From NCBI GenBank assembly GCA_038121105.1, contig JAYONB010000010.1, positions 1-64,000 of the forward strand: a stretch of DNA of 64,000 nt. Reading direction: 5' to 3'. Positions 1 through 8,137 of this stretch are shown here, piece by piece. The notes under the pieces are model-generated. The model did no database searches. It worked only from the letters and a program-made list of their open reading frames with translations, and was not told the DNA's origin. The stretch comes from CALJDF01 sp038121105. Lineage in GTDB: Bacteria; Pseudomonadota; Alphaproteobacteria; SHVP01. The translations under genes were made by a program, and so were the position numbers. Each line of letters begins with the position of its first letter. Position 1 is the first letter of the stretch.

Positions 1-108
1 CGGGGTGTTGTCCAAGTACGTAGCGCTCATCTCGTCGGCTCCAGGTGTTCGTTGTTGATATGGAAAATAGGGTGTGCCTGAATGCACAGCAATAGAGCAG
101 TTTGCAAA

Positions 109-134
109 CTATCCTTGCATTTCTGCAAAGATAG
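109..134. promoter_or_regulatory. Inverted repeat just upstream of the LysR gene
   Basis: Two 11-nt arms, CTATCCTTGCA and TGCAAAGATAG, flank a 4-nt spacer (TTTC). They are complementary except for one position, which would be a G-U pair in RNA. A TTTGCAAA palindrome abuts it at 101-108. The repeat ends 14 nt before the ATG of the LysR-type gene. This position fits an autoregulatory operator or a 5'-UTR hairpin. Which of the two cannot be told from sequence. Confidence 0.5.
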
Positions 135-148
135 GCTAAGTCCTAGGG

Positions 149-1087
149 ATGGATTGGGACGACCTCCGATTGTTCAGGGCGGTGGCCGAAGGCGGCTCCT
201 TATCGGCCGCTGCGGATATCCTGGACGTCAGCCACACCACTGTTTTCCGCCGCCTGAACGGGTTGGAAAAGAGCCTCGGGGTGCGGTTGTTCGACCGGCA
301 TCGCAGCGGCTATTTGCTCACCGCGTCGGGCGAAGAGCTGGCTGAAACCGCCGCGGAGGTGGCCGGGCGGATCGACGCCGTGTCGCGCCGCATCCAGGGC
401 CGCGACGTGCGGCTGCGCGGGCCGCTCCGGGTGGTGACCCGCGATACCTTGTTACAGCGCCTGCTCACCCCGCAGCTCGCGAACTTTCGCGAATCCTACC
501 CCCTGGTCGAACTCGAGCTGATCATCTCCAACCAACCGCCCAGCCTGAATCGCGAGGCGCACGTGGCGGTCAGCCCGACCAACACGCCCGACGAGCAGCT
601 GGTCGGCCGCCGCGCCGCGTCGATCGCCTTCGCGGTCTACGGCGCGAACGACTACCTCGCGCTCAACGCCGAGCTCGACGACCTCACCACCCACGACTGG
701 ATCCAGCCCTCCGGCGCCCTGGTGCTGACGCCGCCCTACGAATGGATGACGGCCAACCTCGATCCCGCGCGCACCGTGTTTCGGGTCAACACCTACATGG
801 GCGTCCTCGATGCCTGCCGCGCCGGCATGGGACTGGCGCTGCTGCCGTGCTTTTTGGCCGACGGCGATCCCGACTTGGTGCGCGTGGCGCCGCCCAACCG
901 CGACCTCGATATCGGGCTTTGGGTCCTGACCCACGAAGAGCTGCGCCATACCGCGCGGGTGCGGGCGTTTCTCGACTTCATGGCTCAGACCATCGAACGC
1001 GTCCGGCCCACCCTCGAAGGCGAGGAAGCTGCGGTCGACCCGCTTGCGCCGTTCGTCATGGGCGACGATATCGAAATGGTGGCCTAG
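149..1087 (+). CDS. LysR-family transcriptional regulator
   Basis: DNA-binding regulator of 312 aa. The N-terminal winged helix-turn-helix is clear (residues 1-60: DLRLFRAVAEGGSLSAAA, then the recognition helix SHTTVFRRLNGLE). A LysR substrate-binding fold follows from about residue 90 to 285. The C-terminal tail (GEEAAVDPLAPFVMGDD) is longer than usual and acidic. It stands alone, reads toward nhaA and is closed by a strong terminator at 1151-1183, so it is probably monocistronic. The hairpin at 109-134 may be its own operator. The effector is unknown. LysR proteins often control a divergent neighbour, which here would lie off the left edge. Confidence 0.9.
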   Translation: MDWDDLRLFRAVAEGGSLSAAADILDVSHTTVFRRLNGLEKSLGVRLFDRHRSGYLLTASGEELAETAAEVAGRIDAVSRRIQGRDVRLRGPLRVVTRDTLLQRLLTPQLANFRESYPLVELELIISNQPPSLNREAHVAVSPTNTPDEQLVGRRAASIAFAVYGANDYLALNAELDDLTTHDWIQPSGALVLTPPYEWMTANLDPARTVFRVNTYMGVLDACRAGMGLALLPCFLADGDPDLVRVAPPNRDLDIGLWVLTHEELRHTARVRAFLDFMAQTIERVRPTLEGEEAAVDPLAPFVMGDDIEMVA

Positions 1088-1150
1088 CCCCGGAAATCCA
1101 CGCCGAGTCCGGCTTGAACTTTGCCCGTCCCTCCCTATCTCTGGGGCCGG

Positions 1151-1183
1151 ACGCGCCCGGTTTCCGACCGGACGCGTTTTTTT
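1151..1183 (+). terminator. Rho-independent terminator after the LysR gene
   Basis: Arms ACGCGCCCGGT (1151-1161) and ACCGGACGCGT (1167-1177) pair over 11 positions with one mismatch around a 5-nt loop. A run of seven T follows (1177-1183). This is a textbook intrinsic terminator. It lies inside the longest possible nhaA frame, so it argues against any nhaA start upstream of 1187. Confidence 0.85.
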
Positions 1184-1186
1184 GAG

Positions 1187-2407
1187 ATGGGGCCGGGCGG
1201 GGTTCGAAGGGTGGAAAATCTTCAACGACTGATCAAATCGCCGTTGGTGGCGGGCGCCATGTTGATGGCGATGGCCGCGCTGGCGCTAATCCTCGACAAC
1301 TCCAGCCTCGCTTGGCTCTACGACCGGTTGCTGACCACGCCGGTGTCGGTTCAGGTCGCGACCTTCGTCATCGACAAGCCGCTGCTGTTGTGGATCAACG
1401 ACGGCTTGATGGCGATCTTCTTCTTCCTCATCGGCCTCGAAATCAAACGCGAAATGGTCGCCGGGCATCTATCCAGCGCCGACCAAATCGCCTTGCCCGG
1501 CTTCGCCGCGATGGGTGGCGTAATCATCCCCGCGATGATCTATGCCGCCATCAATTGGAACGATCCGATCGCGATCGACGGCTGGGCCATCCCGGCCGCG
1601 ACGGATATTGCGTTTGCGCTGGGCATCCTGATGCTGCTGCGCGACCGCGTCCCGGTCGCCGCCCGGCTCTTCCTCACCGCCGTCGCCATCTTCGACGACC
1701 TTGCGGCCATCGCGATCATTGCGATTTTCTTCACCGCCGATCTCTCCCTGGTCTCGCTCGGCACCGCGACCGGCGGCCTGGGCGCGCTGTTCGTCGCCAA
1801 CCGACTTGGGATCATGCGCCCGGCGATCTACATCCTGATCGGCCTCGTGGTTTGGGCCAGCGTGCTGAAATCGGGCGTTCATGCCACGCTGGCCGGATTC
1901 GCGGTCGCGCTGTTCGTCCCGATGAGCTCGAAGGATCCATCCTTCCACGAGGAGCCGCCGCTGCAACGGCTCGAGCACGGCTTGCATCCCTGGGTCGCCT
2001 TCGTCGTCTTGCCGGTCTTTGCGTTTGCCAACGCCGGCGTCAGCCTTGAGGGTCTCACTTTCGGCAGTCTCTTGGCGCCGGTGACGCTCGGCATCATGCT
2101 CGGGCTTTTCGTGGGCAAGCAGATCGGGGTATTCGGTGCGGTGTGGCTGGCCGTCAAGCTCGGCCTCGCGCGCAAACCCGACGGCGTGTCGTGGGGCATG
2201 ATCTACGGCGTCTCGATCCTTTGCGGTATCGGCTTCACCATGAGCCTGTTCATCGGCGGGTTGGCGTTCGAGGGGCCCGAAGCGGCGCGCGCGGTTCGCG
2301 TTGGCGTGCTGGCGGCCTCGGCATTGGCGGCGGTTTACGGTCTCGCTGTCCTGCGCGCCGCCACGCGCGCCCAGCCGATGCCCGCGCCGGCCCCCCAGCC
2401 GTACTAG
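1187..2407 (+). CDS. nhaA: Na+/H+ antiporter NhaA
   Basis: Inner-membrane antiporter that expels Na+ in exchange for H+ and serves pH and salt homeostasis. About 406 aa from the ATG at 1187, with around twelve hydrophobic segments, close to the family length. Diagnostic NhaA stretches are visible: FFFLIGLEIKREMV, ATDIAFALGIL, and the ion-binding Asp pair in AVAIFDDLAAIAI. The frame stays open up to 1121, but that extension crosses the terminator at 1151-1183, so the start must be ATG 1187 or GTG 1211. The next gene, 18 nt downstream, is a sodium channel, so the two may form a Na+-handling pair. Confidence 0.95.
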   Translation: MGPGGVRRVENLQRLIKSPLVAGAMLMAMAALALILDNSSLAWLYDRLLTTPVSVQVATFVIDKPLLLWINDGLMAIFFFLIGLEIKREMVAGHLSSADQIALPGFAAMGGVIIPAMIYAAINWNDPIAIDGWAIPAATDIAFALGILMLLRDRVPVAARLFLTAVAIFDDLAAIAIIAIFFTADLSLVSLGTATGGLGALFVANRLGIMRPAIYILIGLVVWASVLKSGVHATLAGFAVALFVPMSSKDPSFHEEPPLQRLEHGLHPWVAFVVLPVFAFANAGVSLEGLTFGSLLAPVTLGIMLGLFVGKQIGVFGAVWLAVKLGLARKPDGVSWGMIYGVSILCGIGFTMSLFIGGLAFEGPEAARAVRVGVLAASALAAVYGLAVLRAATRAQPMPAPAPQPY

Positions 2408-2425
2408 TCCGCGAGACAAGGGACG

Positions 2426-3271
2426 ATGCGCGCGCAACTACTTCGTCTGGTCGAACACCCACGCTTCCAGCGTGCGATCATCGCGCTCATTTTGGTCAAC
2501 GCCGTCACGCTAGGGCTCGAGACCTCGCCTTGGGTGATGGACCGGGCCGGGTCGTTTCTCCTCGTCCTTGATCGCGCCATCTTGGCGGTCTTCGTCGTCG
2601 AGATCGCGCTTCGCCTCGGCGCGCATCGCTGGCGCTTCTTCCGCGATCCCTGGAGTTTGTTCGACTTCGCGATCGTCGGCATCGCCCTGGTGCCGGCCAG
2701 CGAAGCCTTCAGCGTGCTGCGGGCGTTGCGCATCCTCCGAGTCTTGCGCCTGATTTCCGCGGTGCCGCGCATGCGTCAGGTGGTGCAGGGGTTGCTTGGC
2801 GCGATCCCGGGCATCGGCGCGATCATGGCGCTGTTGCTGTTGGTCTTTTACGTCTGCGCGGTGATCGCCACCAAGCTGTTCGCCACGGCCTTCCCCGAAT
2901 GGTTCGGGCATATCGGCGCCAGCATGTTCTCGCTGTTCCAGATCATGACGCTGGAAAGCTGGTCGATGGGCATCGTGCGGCCGGTGATGGGACAGTTCCC
3001 GCTGGCTTGGCTATTCTTCGTACCGTTCATTTTGGTGGCGACCTTCACGATCTTGAATCTGTTCATCGCGGTCGTGGTCGGCGCGATGCAGGCCGAACAC
3101 GACGCCGAGATCAAGGCCGACCAGGACGAAACGCGCGCCGCGATGCGCGCCGCCGAGGAGATCGCGCACGCCGAACGCGAAGCCATGCGCAACGAAGTCA
3201 ATGCGCTGCGCGGCGAGATCGCGGCCTTGCGCCAGGATCTCGCCGGGCTGAACGACGGCTCTAAATCGTAA
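2426..3271 (+). CDS. Bacterial voltage-gated sodium channel (BacNav/NaChBac type)
   Basis: Single-domain six-TM channel of 281 aa that would work as a homotetramer. S1-S3 lie in residues 17-90. S4 carries arginines at every third position (R99, R102, R105, R108 in SVLRALRILRVLRL). The pore loop has the selectivity filter TLESWSM (175-181), the known filter of sodium-selective bacterial channels such as NavAb and NavMs. S6 ends in TILNLFIAVVV with the conserved Asn211. Residues 220-275 form a charged, heptad-like helix, as in the tetramerising coiled coil of this family. It follows nhaA by 18 nt, and its end overlaps the convergent oxidoreductase by 11 bp. Confidence 0.92.
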   Translation: MRAQLLRLVEHPRFQRAIIALILVNAVTLGLETSPWVMDRAGSFLLVLDRAILAVFVVEIALRLGAHRWRFFRDPWSLFDFAIVGIALVPASEAFSVLRALRILRVLRLISAVPRMRQVVQGLLGAIPGIGAIMALLLLVFYVCAVIATKLFATAFPEWFGHIGASMFSLFQIMTLESWSMGIVRPVMGQFPLAWLFFVPFILVATFTILNLFIAVVVGAMQAEHDAEIKADQDETRAAMRAAEEIAHAEREAMRNEVNALRGEIAALRQDLAGLNDGSKS

Positions 3272-4232
3272 AGACGGTCGAGCCCGTGGTCTTGCGCGAT
3301 TCGAGATCGCGATGCGCTTGGGCGGCGTCTTTTAGCGCGTAGGTCTGGTTGATCTCGATCTTGACCGCGCCGGAAGACACCACGTCGAACAGGTCGTTCG
3401 CCACCTTGACCACTGCGGCATGGTCCGGCGTGTAGTGCCCAAGCGTCGGCCGGGTTAGGAACAGCGACCCCTTTTGCGATAGCGCCAACACGTTCAAGGG
3501 ATCGGGCGGGCCCGAGGCATTGCCGAACGTCACCATCAGCCCGCGCGGTTGTAGGCAATCGAGCGAGCCCATGAAGGTGTCCTTGCCCACCGAATCGTAA
3601 ACCACCGGTACGCCCTTGCCGTCGGTGAGCTCACGCACCCGCGCGGTAAAATCCTCCCGGGTATAGACGATCGGATGATCGCAGCCGTGGGCTTTGGCAA
3701 GTTCGGCTTTGTCGTCCGAGCCCACGGTGCCGATCACCGTTGCGCCCAAATGCTTGGCCCATTGGCACACGATCAGCCCGACGCCCCCGGCGGCGGCATG
3801 GATGACGATCGTGTCGCCCGCCTTCACCTCGTAGATCTGACGCAGCAGATATTGCGCCGTGCAGCCCTTGAGCATCATCGAGGCGCCCTGCTGATCGGAA
3901 ATGTCGTCCGGCAATTTGGCCAGCAGCCAGGCCGGCACGAGGCGTTGCTCGGCATAGGCCCCCGGCGCGCTGTGATAGGCGACGCGGTCGCCCGGCTGCA
4001 CCTCGGTCACGCCCGCGCCCACGGCCTCTACGACGCCCCCGCCCTCGTTGCCCATGATCGCGGGCAGCGTCATCGGATAAAGGCCCGAGCGCTGGTAGGT
4101 GTCGATGAAGTTCAGTCCCGCCGCGGTCTGGCGCACCAGCGCCTCGCCCGCGCCGGGGGCCGCCACGTCGACATCTTCCCATTTCAGCACCTCGGGCCCG
4201 CCGGCCTCGTAGACGCGGATTGCCTTGGTCAT
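3261..4232 (-). CDS. Zeta-crystallin-like NADPH:quinone oxidoreductase, paralog 1
   Basis: Zinc-independent medium-chain reductase of 323 aa. Such enzymes pass electrons from NADPH to quinones or other activated carbonyls in the cytoplasm. The QOR signature GLNFIDTYQRSGLYP (about 40-54) starts a GroES-like domain. The Rossmann domain has HAAAGGVGLIVCQWAKHLGATVIGTV. No structural-zinc Cys cluster is seen. It is the last gene of a likely leftward set with the MFS gene (71-nt gap) and paralog 2. It shares a 26-nt identical DNA block with paralog 2 (3673-3698 and 5997-6022), a sign of duplication or gene conversion. The stop overlaps the sodium-channel gene by 11 bp. The substrate is not predictable. 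Confidence 0.9.
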   Translation of the reverse strand: MTKAIRVYEAGGPEVLKWEDVDVAAPGAGEALVRQTAAGLNFIDTYQRSGLYPMTLPAIMGNEGGGVVEAVGAGVTEVQPGDRVAYHSAPGAYAEQRLVPAWLLAKLPDDISDQQGASMMLKGCTAQYLLRQIYEVKAGDTIVIHAAAGGVGLIVCQWAKHLGATVIGTVGSDDKAELAKAHGCDHPIVYTREDFTARVRELTDGKGVPVVYDSVGKDTFMGSLDCLQPRGLMVTFGNASGPPDPLNVLALSQKGSLFLTRPTLGHYTPDHAAVVKVANDLFDVVSSGAVKIEINQTYALKDAAQAHRDLESRKTTGSTVFTI

Positions 4233-4303
4233 GCCTTTTCTCCCTGGTGTGGTGTGCGTTGCTTAGCGCCGTTGGTAGCAAATACGAGCGCCCGGGGCAC
4301 CTG

Positions 4304-5572
4304 TCATGCGCCCGCGTCGGCGCGGCGTTCGTGGGTGTCGGGCCCCTCCAGCGCTTCGGCCAGGCGCGCGCGGCGCAGCCACGCCCACAGCCACACGCCC
4401 AACGACAGCGCCGCCGCGACATAAAGCGGCGGTTGCAGCCCGGCCCACGAGGCGATCAAGCCCAACGTGAACGCGCCCACCGCCGGCCCGGCATTGAAGA
4501 TCAACGAATTGAGGCTCAGCACCCGACCGCGCATTTCGGGATCGACCGCGTTTTGGATCAGCGTTTGGGTTGCCGTGCCGCGCAGCGACATGGCGATCCC
4601 CAGCACGAACACGAACGCGGTGCCGAGCCAAAACGTATCGCTCATCGCCAAGCCGACCAGTGCCGCCGCTGCCAGCACCGTGCTCCAAATCGCCACCGGC
4701 ACCAGTCCTTCGGCGCTGCCCCGCCACGCCAGCCAAATCCCGGCCAACATCGCGCCGACCCCGTTGGCGGCCAGGATCAAGCCCAGCGAATCGGCGCCGC
4801 CTTCGAAGATTTGTCCGACGAAGGCGGGCAGCATTTCCACCGCTGGGCGCACCAACAGCGCCGCCGACAAGCTGATCAACAGCGTCGGCCCGATCCCGGC
4901 ATGCACGAAGGCATAGCGATAGCCCGCCATGATGTCGCCCAGCACGCTCATCGTCGGGCGCGCGCGCGGCGGCTGGGGCGGAAGGTGCACCGCCGCAAGC
5001 GCGGCCAACATCATCATGAAGGTCAGCGCGTTCAGCCCGAAGGCGAACCCCGCCCCGCCGAAATGAATCACGAACCCGGCGACCGCCGGCCCGATGACGC
5101 GCGAGGTGTTGAAAATGACCGACGTCATCGCCACCGCCGCGGTCAAATCTTCGCGGCGCACCAACAAGTAGATCGTGGTCTGGCGCACCGGGTGGTTGAA
5201 TCCCATGACCACGCCCAGCACCCCGGTCAGCGCGACCAGCCATTCGATCGTGATCAACCCCGAAAACGTCAGCGCCGCCAACGCGGCCGCCTGCAGGCCG
5301 GCCATCAGTTGCAGCGCCTTCAGCATCCGCATGGGATGAAACCGATCGGCCAACACGCCGGCGATCGGGCTCGAGAGAATCGTCGGCAGCAAATCGGCCG
5401 ACACCGCGATGCCGACCCACTTCGGATCGTGCGCCAGTTCCCACGCCAGCCAGCCCACCGCCGCGCGCTGCATCCACGTGCCGATCAACGACGCCGCCGA
5501 ACCGTAGCTGTAAACGCGGTAGTTGCGGTTGGCGAGCGCTCGCCCGATGCCGCCGAAGGACGAAAGGTTCAT
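4304..5572 (-). CDS. MFS transporter (MFS_3/EntS-like exporter)
   Basis: Inner-membrane major facilitator protein of 422 aa with ten to twelve hydrophobic segments. The N-terminus (NRNYRVYSYGSAASLIGTWMQ) and the loop GVLADRFHPMRMLKALQ match the MFS_3 branch, which includes enterobactin exporters and many uncharacterised effluxers. It starts 18 nt after paralog 2 of the quinone reductases, so the two are almost surely co-transcribed. Efflux of a compound related to the reductase substrate is a plausible inference only. A long antisense-looking open frame overlaps it but has a basic, low-complexity composition and is a shadow. Confidence 0.88.
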   Translation of the reverse strand: MNLSSFGGIGRALANRNYRVYSYGSAASLIGTWMQRAAVGWLAWELAHDPKWVGIAVSADLLPTILSSPIAGVLADRFHPMRMLKALQLMAGLQAAALAALTFSGLITIEWLVALTGVLGVVMGFNHPVRQTTIYLLVRREDLTAAVAMTSVIFNTSRVIGPAVAGFVIHFGGAGFAFGLNALTFMMMLAALAAVHLPPQPPRARPTMSVLGDIMAGYRYAFVHAGIGPTLLISLSAALLVRPAVEMLPAFVGQIFEGGADSLGLILAANGVGAMLAGIWLAWRGSAEGLVPVAIWSTVLAAAALVGLAMSDTFWLGTAFVFVLGIAMSLRGTATQTLIQNAVDPEMRGRVLSLNSLIFNAGPAVGAFTLGLIASWAGLQPPLYVAAALSLGVWLWAWLRRARLAEALEGPDTHERRADAGA

Positions 5573-5590
5573 GGTCGTTGGTTGGTTGCC

Positions 5591-6556
5591 CTAAGGCTTC
5601 AGTACCGTCGAGCCCGTGGTCGCGCGTCCGACCAAGGCGGCATGGGCTTTGGCCGCGTCTTTCAACGCAAACGTCTGCCCGACGGTCACGTTGACCGCCC
5701 CGCTTTCGACCACGTCGAAGAAGTCCTTGGCGTTGGCTAGCAAGTCCTCGCGCGTCGCGTTATAGGCCTGCAGCGTGGTGCGGATGAAGTACCGGTCGGT
5801 TGGTTGCTTGGCGAGCTGTTCGGGCGTGATCGGGCCCGAGGCCATGCCGAACGAGGCGACCGTGCCGTGCGGGCGCACCGATTGCCACGAGCGTTCGATG
5901 GTGTCGGCACCCACACTGTCGTACACCGCATCGCAGCCCACCCCGCCCGTCACCTCTTGCACGACGGGCAAAAAATCGTCGCGCGTATAGACCACAGGAT
6001 GATCGCAGCCGTGGGCTTTGGCGAGTGCGGCTTTTTCGTCGGTGCCGACGGTGCCGATCACGGTCGCGCCGAGATGCTTGGCCCACTGACACATGAACAG
6101 CCCGACCCCGCCGGCCGCCGCGTGCACCAACACGGTGTCGCCCGCCTTGATCCGCGTGGTGAGGCGCAACAGGTATTGCGCGGTCATGCCTTTGAGAATG
6201 CCGGCCGCCCCTTGGTCGTCGCTGATCGCGTCGGGCAGCGGCACCAGCTCGTCGGCCTTGATCAGGCGTTCCTCGGCATAGCAACCGTTGGGCGTGTGAT
6301 AGGCCACGCGCATTCCCGGGGCGACCGCCGTGACCCCGCCGCCGATCGCTTCAACGATCCCGGCGGCCTCCCAGCCTAGGATCGCCGGCAGCTCCATCGG
6401 GATGGCGCCCGAGCGAAACAGCGTATCGAGAAAGTTGAGCCCCACGGCGGTGTTGCGCACGCGCGCTTCGCCGGTGCCGGGTTCCCCGACCGTGACGTCT
6501 TCCCACTTCAGCACCTCCGGTCCGCCCGGTTCATGCATCACAATGGCTTTAACCAT
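5591..6556 (-). CDS. Zeta-crystallin-like quinone oxidoreductase, paralog 2
   Basis: 321-aa MDR-superfamily reductase. The catalytic-domain signature is GLNFLDTLFRSGAIP. The nucleotide-binding motif is HAAAGGVGLFMCQWAKHLGATVIGTVG, followed by AKAHGCDHPVVYTRDDF, which is nearly the same in paralog 1. The C-terminus ends GRATTGSTVLKP, the usual QOR ending. It heads a probable operon with the MFS exporter. The upstream region (6557-6615) is shared with the divergent GNAT gene and would hold both promoters. The specific electron acceptor is unknown. Confidence 0.9.
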   Translation of the reverse strand: MVKAIVMHEPGGPEVLKWEDVTVGEPGTGEARVRNTAVGLNFLDTLFRSGAIPMELPAILGWEAAGIVEAIGGGVTAVAPGMRVAYHTPNGCYAEERLIKADELVPLPDAISDDQGAAGILKGMTAQYLLRLTTRIKAGDTVLVHAAAGGVGLFMCQWAKHLGATVIGTVGTDEKAALAKAHGCDHPVVYTRDDFLPVVQEVTGGVGCDAVYDSVGADTIERSWQSVRPHGTVASFGMASGPITPEQLAKQPTDRYFIRTTLQAYNATREDLLANAKDFFDVVESGAVNVTVGQTFALKDAAKAHAALVGRATTGSTVLKP

Positions 6557-6615
6557 CGCGCCCTCCTGCCTTTTTCGTTTGCCAACCCACGGGGTCGTAC
6601 CATGAAATAGCGAAC

Positions 6616-7152
6616 ATGACGAAAACCCCGTGCGTCCTCCGGCCGGGCGGCCCTGACGACGTCGCCACCGCGGTCGCGATCGATGACGCCGCGTTCGCGC
6701 TTTACGCCGAGGTCGGCATCACGGTCGATTTCGACGACGACCACCCCCTTCTCGCAGCCGAACAAAACGCCTGGCGTGGGTGCGCCGCCCAGGGCGGCCT
6801 GGTCTTTGCCGACACCAAAGCCGACGGCGCGCGGGTCGGGTTCTTCGCGCTCAGCGCGGCCGAAGGCGCAGGCTACCTCGAACAAATCGCGGTCTTGCCG
6901 AGCCACATGCGCCAAGGCATCGGGAGCCAGCTGACGACCGAAACGATCGCCCTGGCGCGCCGCCGCGGGCACACGAGCATCCTGCTCACGACCTACGATC
7001 ATGTGCCCTGGAACAAGCCCTACTACGAACGGCTTGGCTTCGCCACGATCCCCACTGATCAGATCGGTCCGACCGTGCAGGGCGACCTCGACAAGCAACG
7101 ACGCTACTTGCCGATGCCCGAACACCGCATCGCCATGCGTCTGGCGCTGTGA
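6616..7152 (+). CDS. GNAT-family N-acetyltransferase
   Basis: 178-aa single-domain acetyltransferase using acetyl-CoA. The motif A region reads YLEQIAVLPSHMRQGIGSQL (about 96-115), with the pyrophosphate-binding R-Q-G-I-G. Motif B is YERLGFATI. The N-terminal helix pair (AIDDAAFALYAEVGI) is typical of the RimI-like fold. The acceptor cannot be named. It is divergent from the reductase/MFS pair and ends one base from the stop of reductase paralog 3, so it is embedded in the reductase array. Confidence 0.85.
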   Translation: MTKTPCVLRPGGPDDVATAVAIDDAAFALYAEVGITVDFDDDHPLLAAEQNAWRGCAAQGGLVFADTKADGARVGFFALSAAEGAGYLEQIAVLPSHMRQGIGSQLTTETIALARRRGHTSILLTTYDHVPWNKPYYERLGFATIPTDQIGPTVQGDLDKQRRYLPMPEHRIAMRLAL

Positions 7153-7153
7153 C

Positions 7154-8125
7154 TTACGGGATCAGGATCAACGACCCCGTCGTCTGCCGCGACTCCAGCC
7201 GCCGGTGCGCCTCCGCGGCGTCCTTGAGCGGCAGTTCGTGTTCGATGCGCGGCGTCAGCACGCCTTGTTTGAGAATCTCGAAGAACGAGGCCGAGCTTTT
7301 CTCGTAGGCTTCGCGCGTCTTGGACACGGCCGCCACGCTGGCGCGGGTCACGAACCCTTCGCTCGGAATATCGGCAAAGCCGAACGGCGGTAGCGGTCCC
7401 GACGCCAACCCGAACGTGGCGCACACCCCATAGGGCTTCACGCATTTCAGCGAGTCCAACCACGTATCGGCGCCCACGCCATCGAACACGGCCTGGCACA
7501 ATTCGCCTGACGTGATCTCGTGCACGCGTTCGGCAAAGTTTTCTTTGGTGTAGATGATCGGATGATCGCAGCCGGCGGCGCGCGCGCGTTCGGCCTTTTC
7601 TTCGGTGCTCACCGTGCCGATTACGTTGAGGCCCAAATGCTTGGCCCATTCGCAGCCGATCATGCCGACCCCGCCTGCGGCGGCGTGCCACATCACGAAG
7701 TCGCCCGGCTTGAACGTGGTCAGATCGTTCAGCATGTGGCCGACCGTCAGCCCCTTCATAAAGGTCGCGGCCAAGACTTTATCGTCGATCCCGTCGGGCA
7801 CCTTCACCACATCGTCGCCCGAAATGATCCGGGTTTCGGCATAGCCGCCCGCGGTCAGCGGATAGGCCGCCTTGTCGCCCGCCTTGACGTGCGTCACGCC
7901 CGCGCCGACCGACTCGACGATGCCCACCGCCTCGACCCCCGGCACCGCCGGCGGCGTCAGGTTGGCAAAGTGCGTCCCCGCACGATGATAGATGTCGAGA
8001 AAATTGACCCCCGCCACCGTTTGGTTGAGGCGCACCTCGCCCGGCCCCGGTGCGGGCACATCGACATCTTCGTAAACGAGCGCCTCGGGCCCGCCATAGG
8101 CGTGAATGCGAACGGCTTTGGTCAT
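7154..8125 (-). CDS. Zeta-crystallin-like quinone oxidoreductase, paralog 3
   Basis: 323-aa member of the same family. It shows GVNFLDIYHRAGTHF, then GVEAVGIVESVGAGVTHVKAGD, and a Rossmann motif HAAAGGVGMIGCEWAKHLGLNVIGTV. The motif ARAAGCDHPIIYTKENF aligns with paralogs 1 and 2. It begins 12 nt after paralog 4 and is surely co-transcribed with it. Both lie downstream of the rhodanese and persulfide-dioxygenase genes, so a link to sulfur or redox stress is possible but unproven. Confidence 0.9.
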   Translation of the reverse strand: MTKAVRIHAYGGPEALVYEDVDVPAPGPGEVRLNQTVAGVNFLDIYHRAGTHFANLTPPAVPGVEAVGIVESVGAGVTHVKAGDKAAYPLTAGGYAETRIISGDDVVKVPDGIDDKVLAATFMKGLTVGHMLNDLTTFKPGDFVMWHAAAGGVGMIGCEWAKHLGLNVIGTVSTEEKAERARAAGCDHPIIYTKENFAERVHEITSGELCQAVFDGVGADTWLDSLKCVKPYGVCATFGLASGPLPPFGFADIPSEGFVTRASVAAVSKTREAYEKSSASFFEILKQGVLTPRIEHELPLKDAAEAHRRLESRQTTGSLILIP

Positions 8126-8137
8126 GGGGTTGTCTCC

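Noticed and set aside
10..22. 13-mer GTCCAAGTACGTA repeated at 29135-29147 in the porin leader.
   Set aside because: In 64 kb, some 13-base matches are expected by chance. No flanking similarity, so not called a shared regulatory site.
4263..5477. A 404-aa leftward frame overlapping the MFS gene.
   Set aside because: Arg/Gly/Asp-rich shadow with no hydrophobic segments; the MFS frame has clear TM helices and family motifs.
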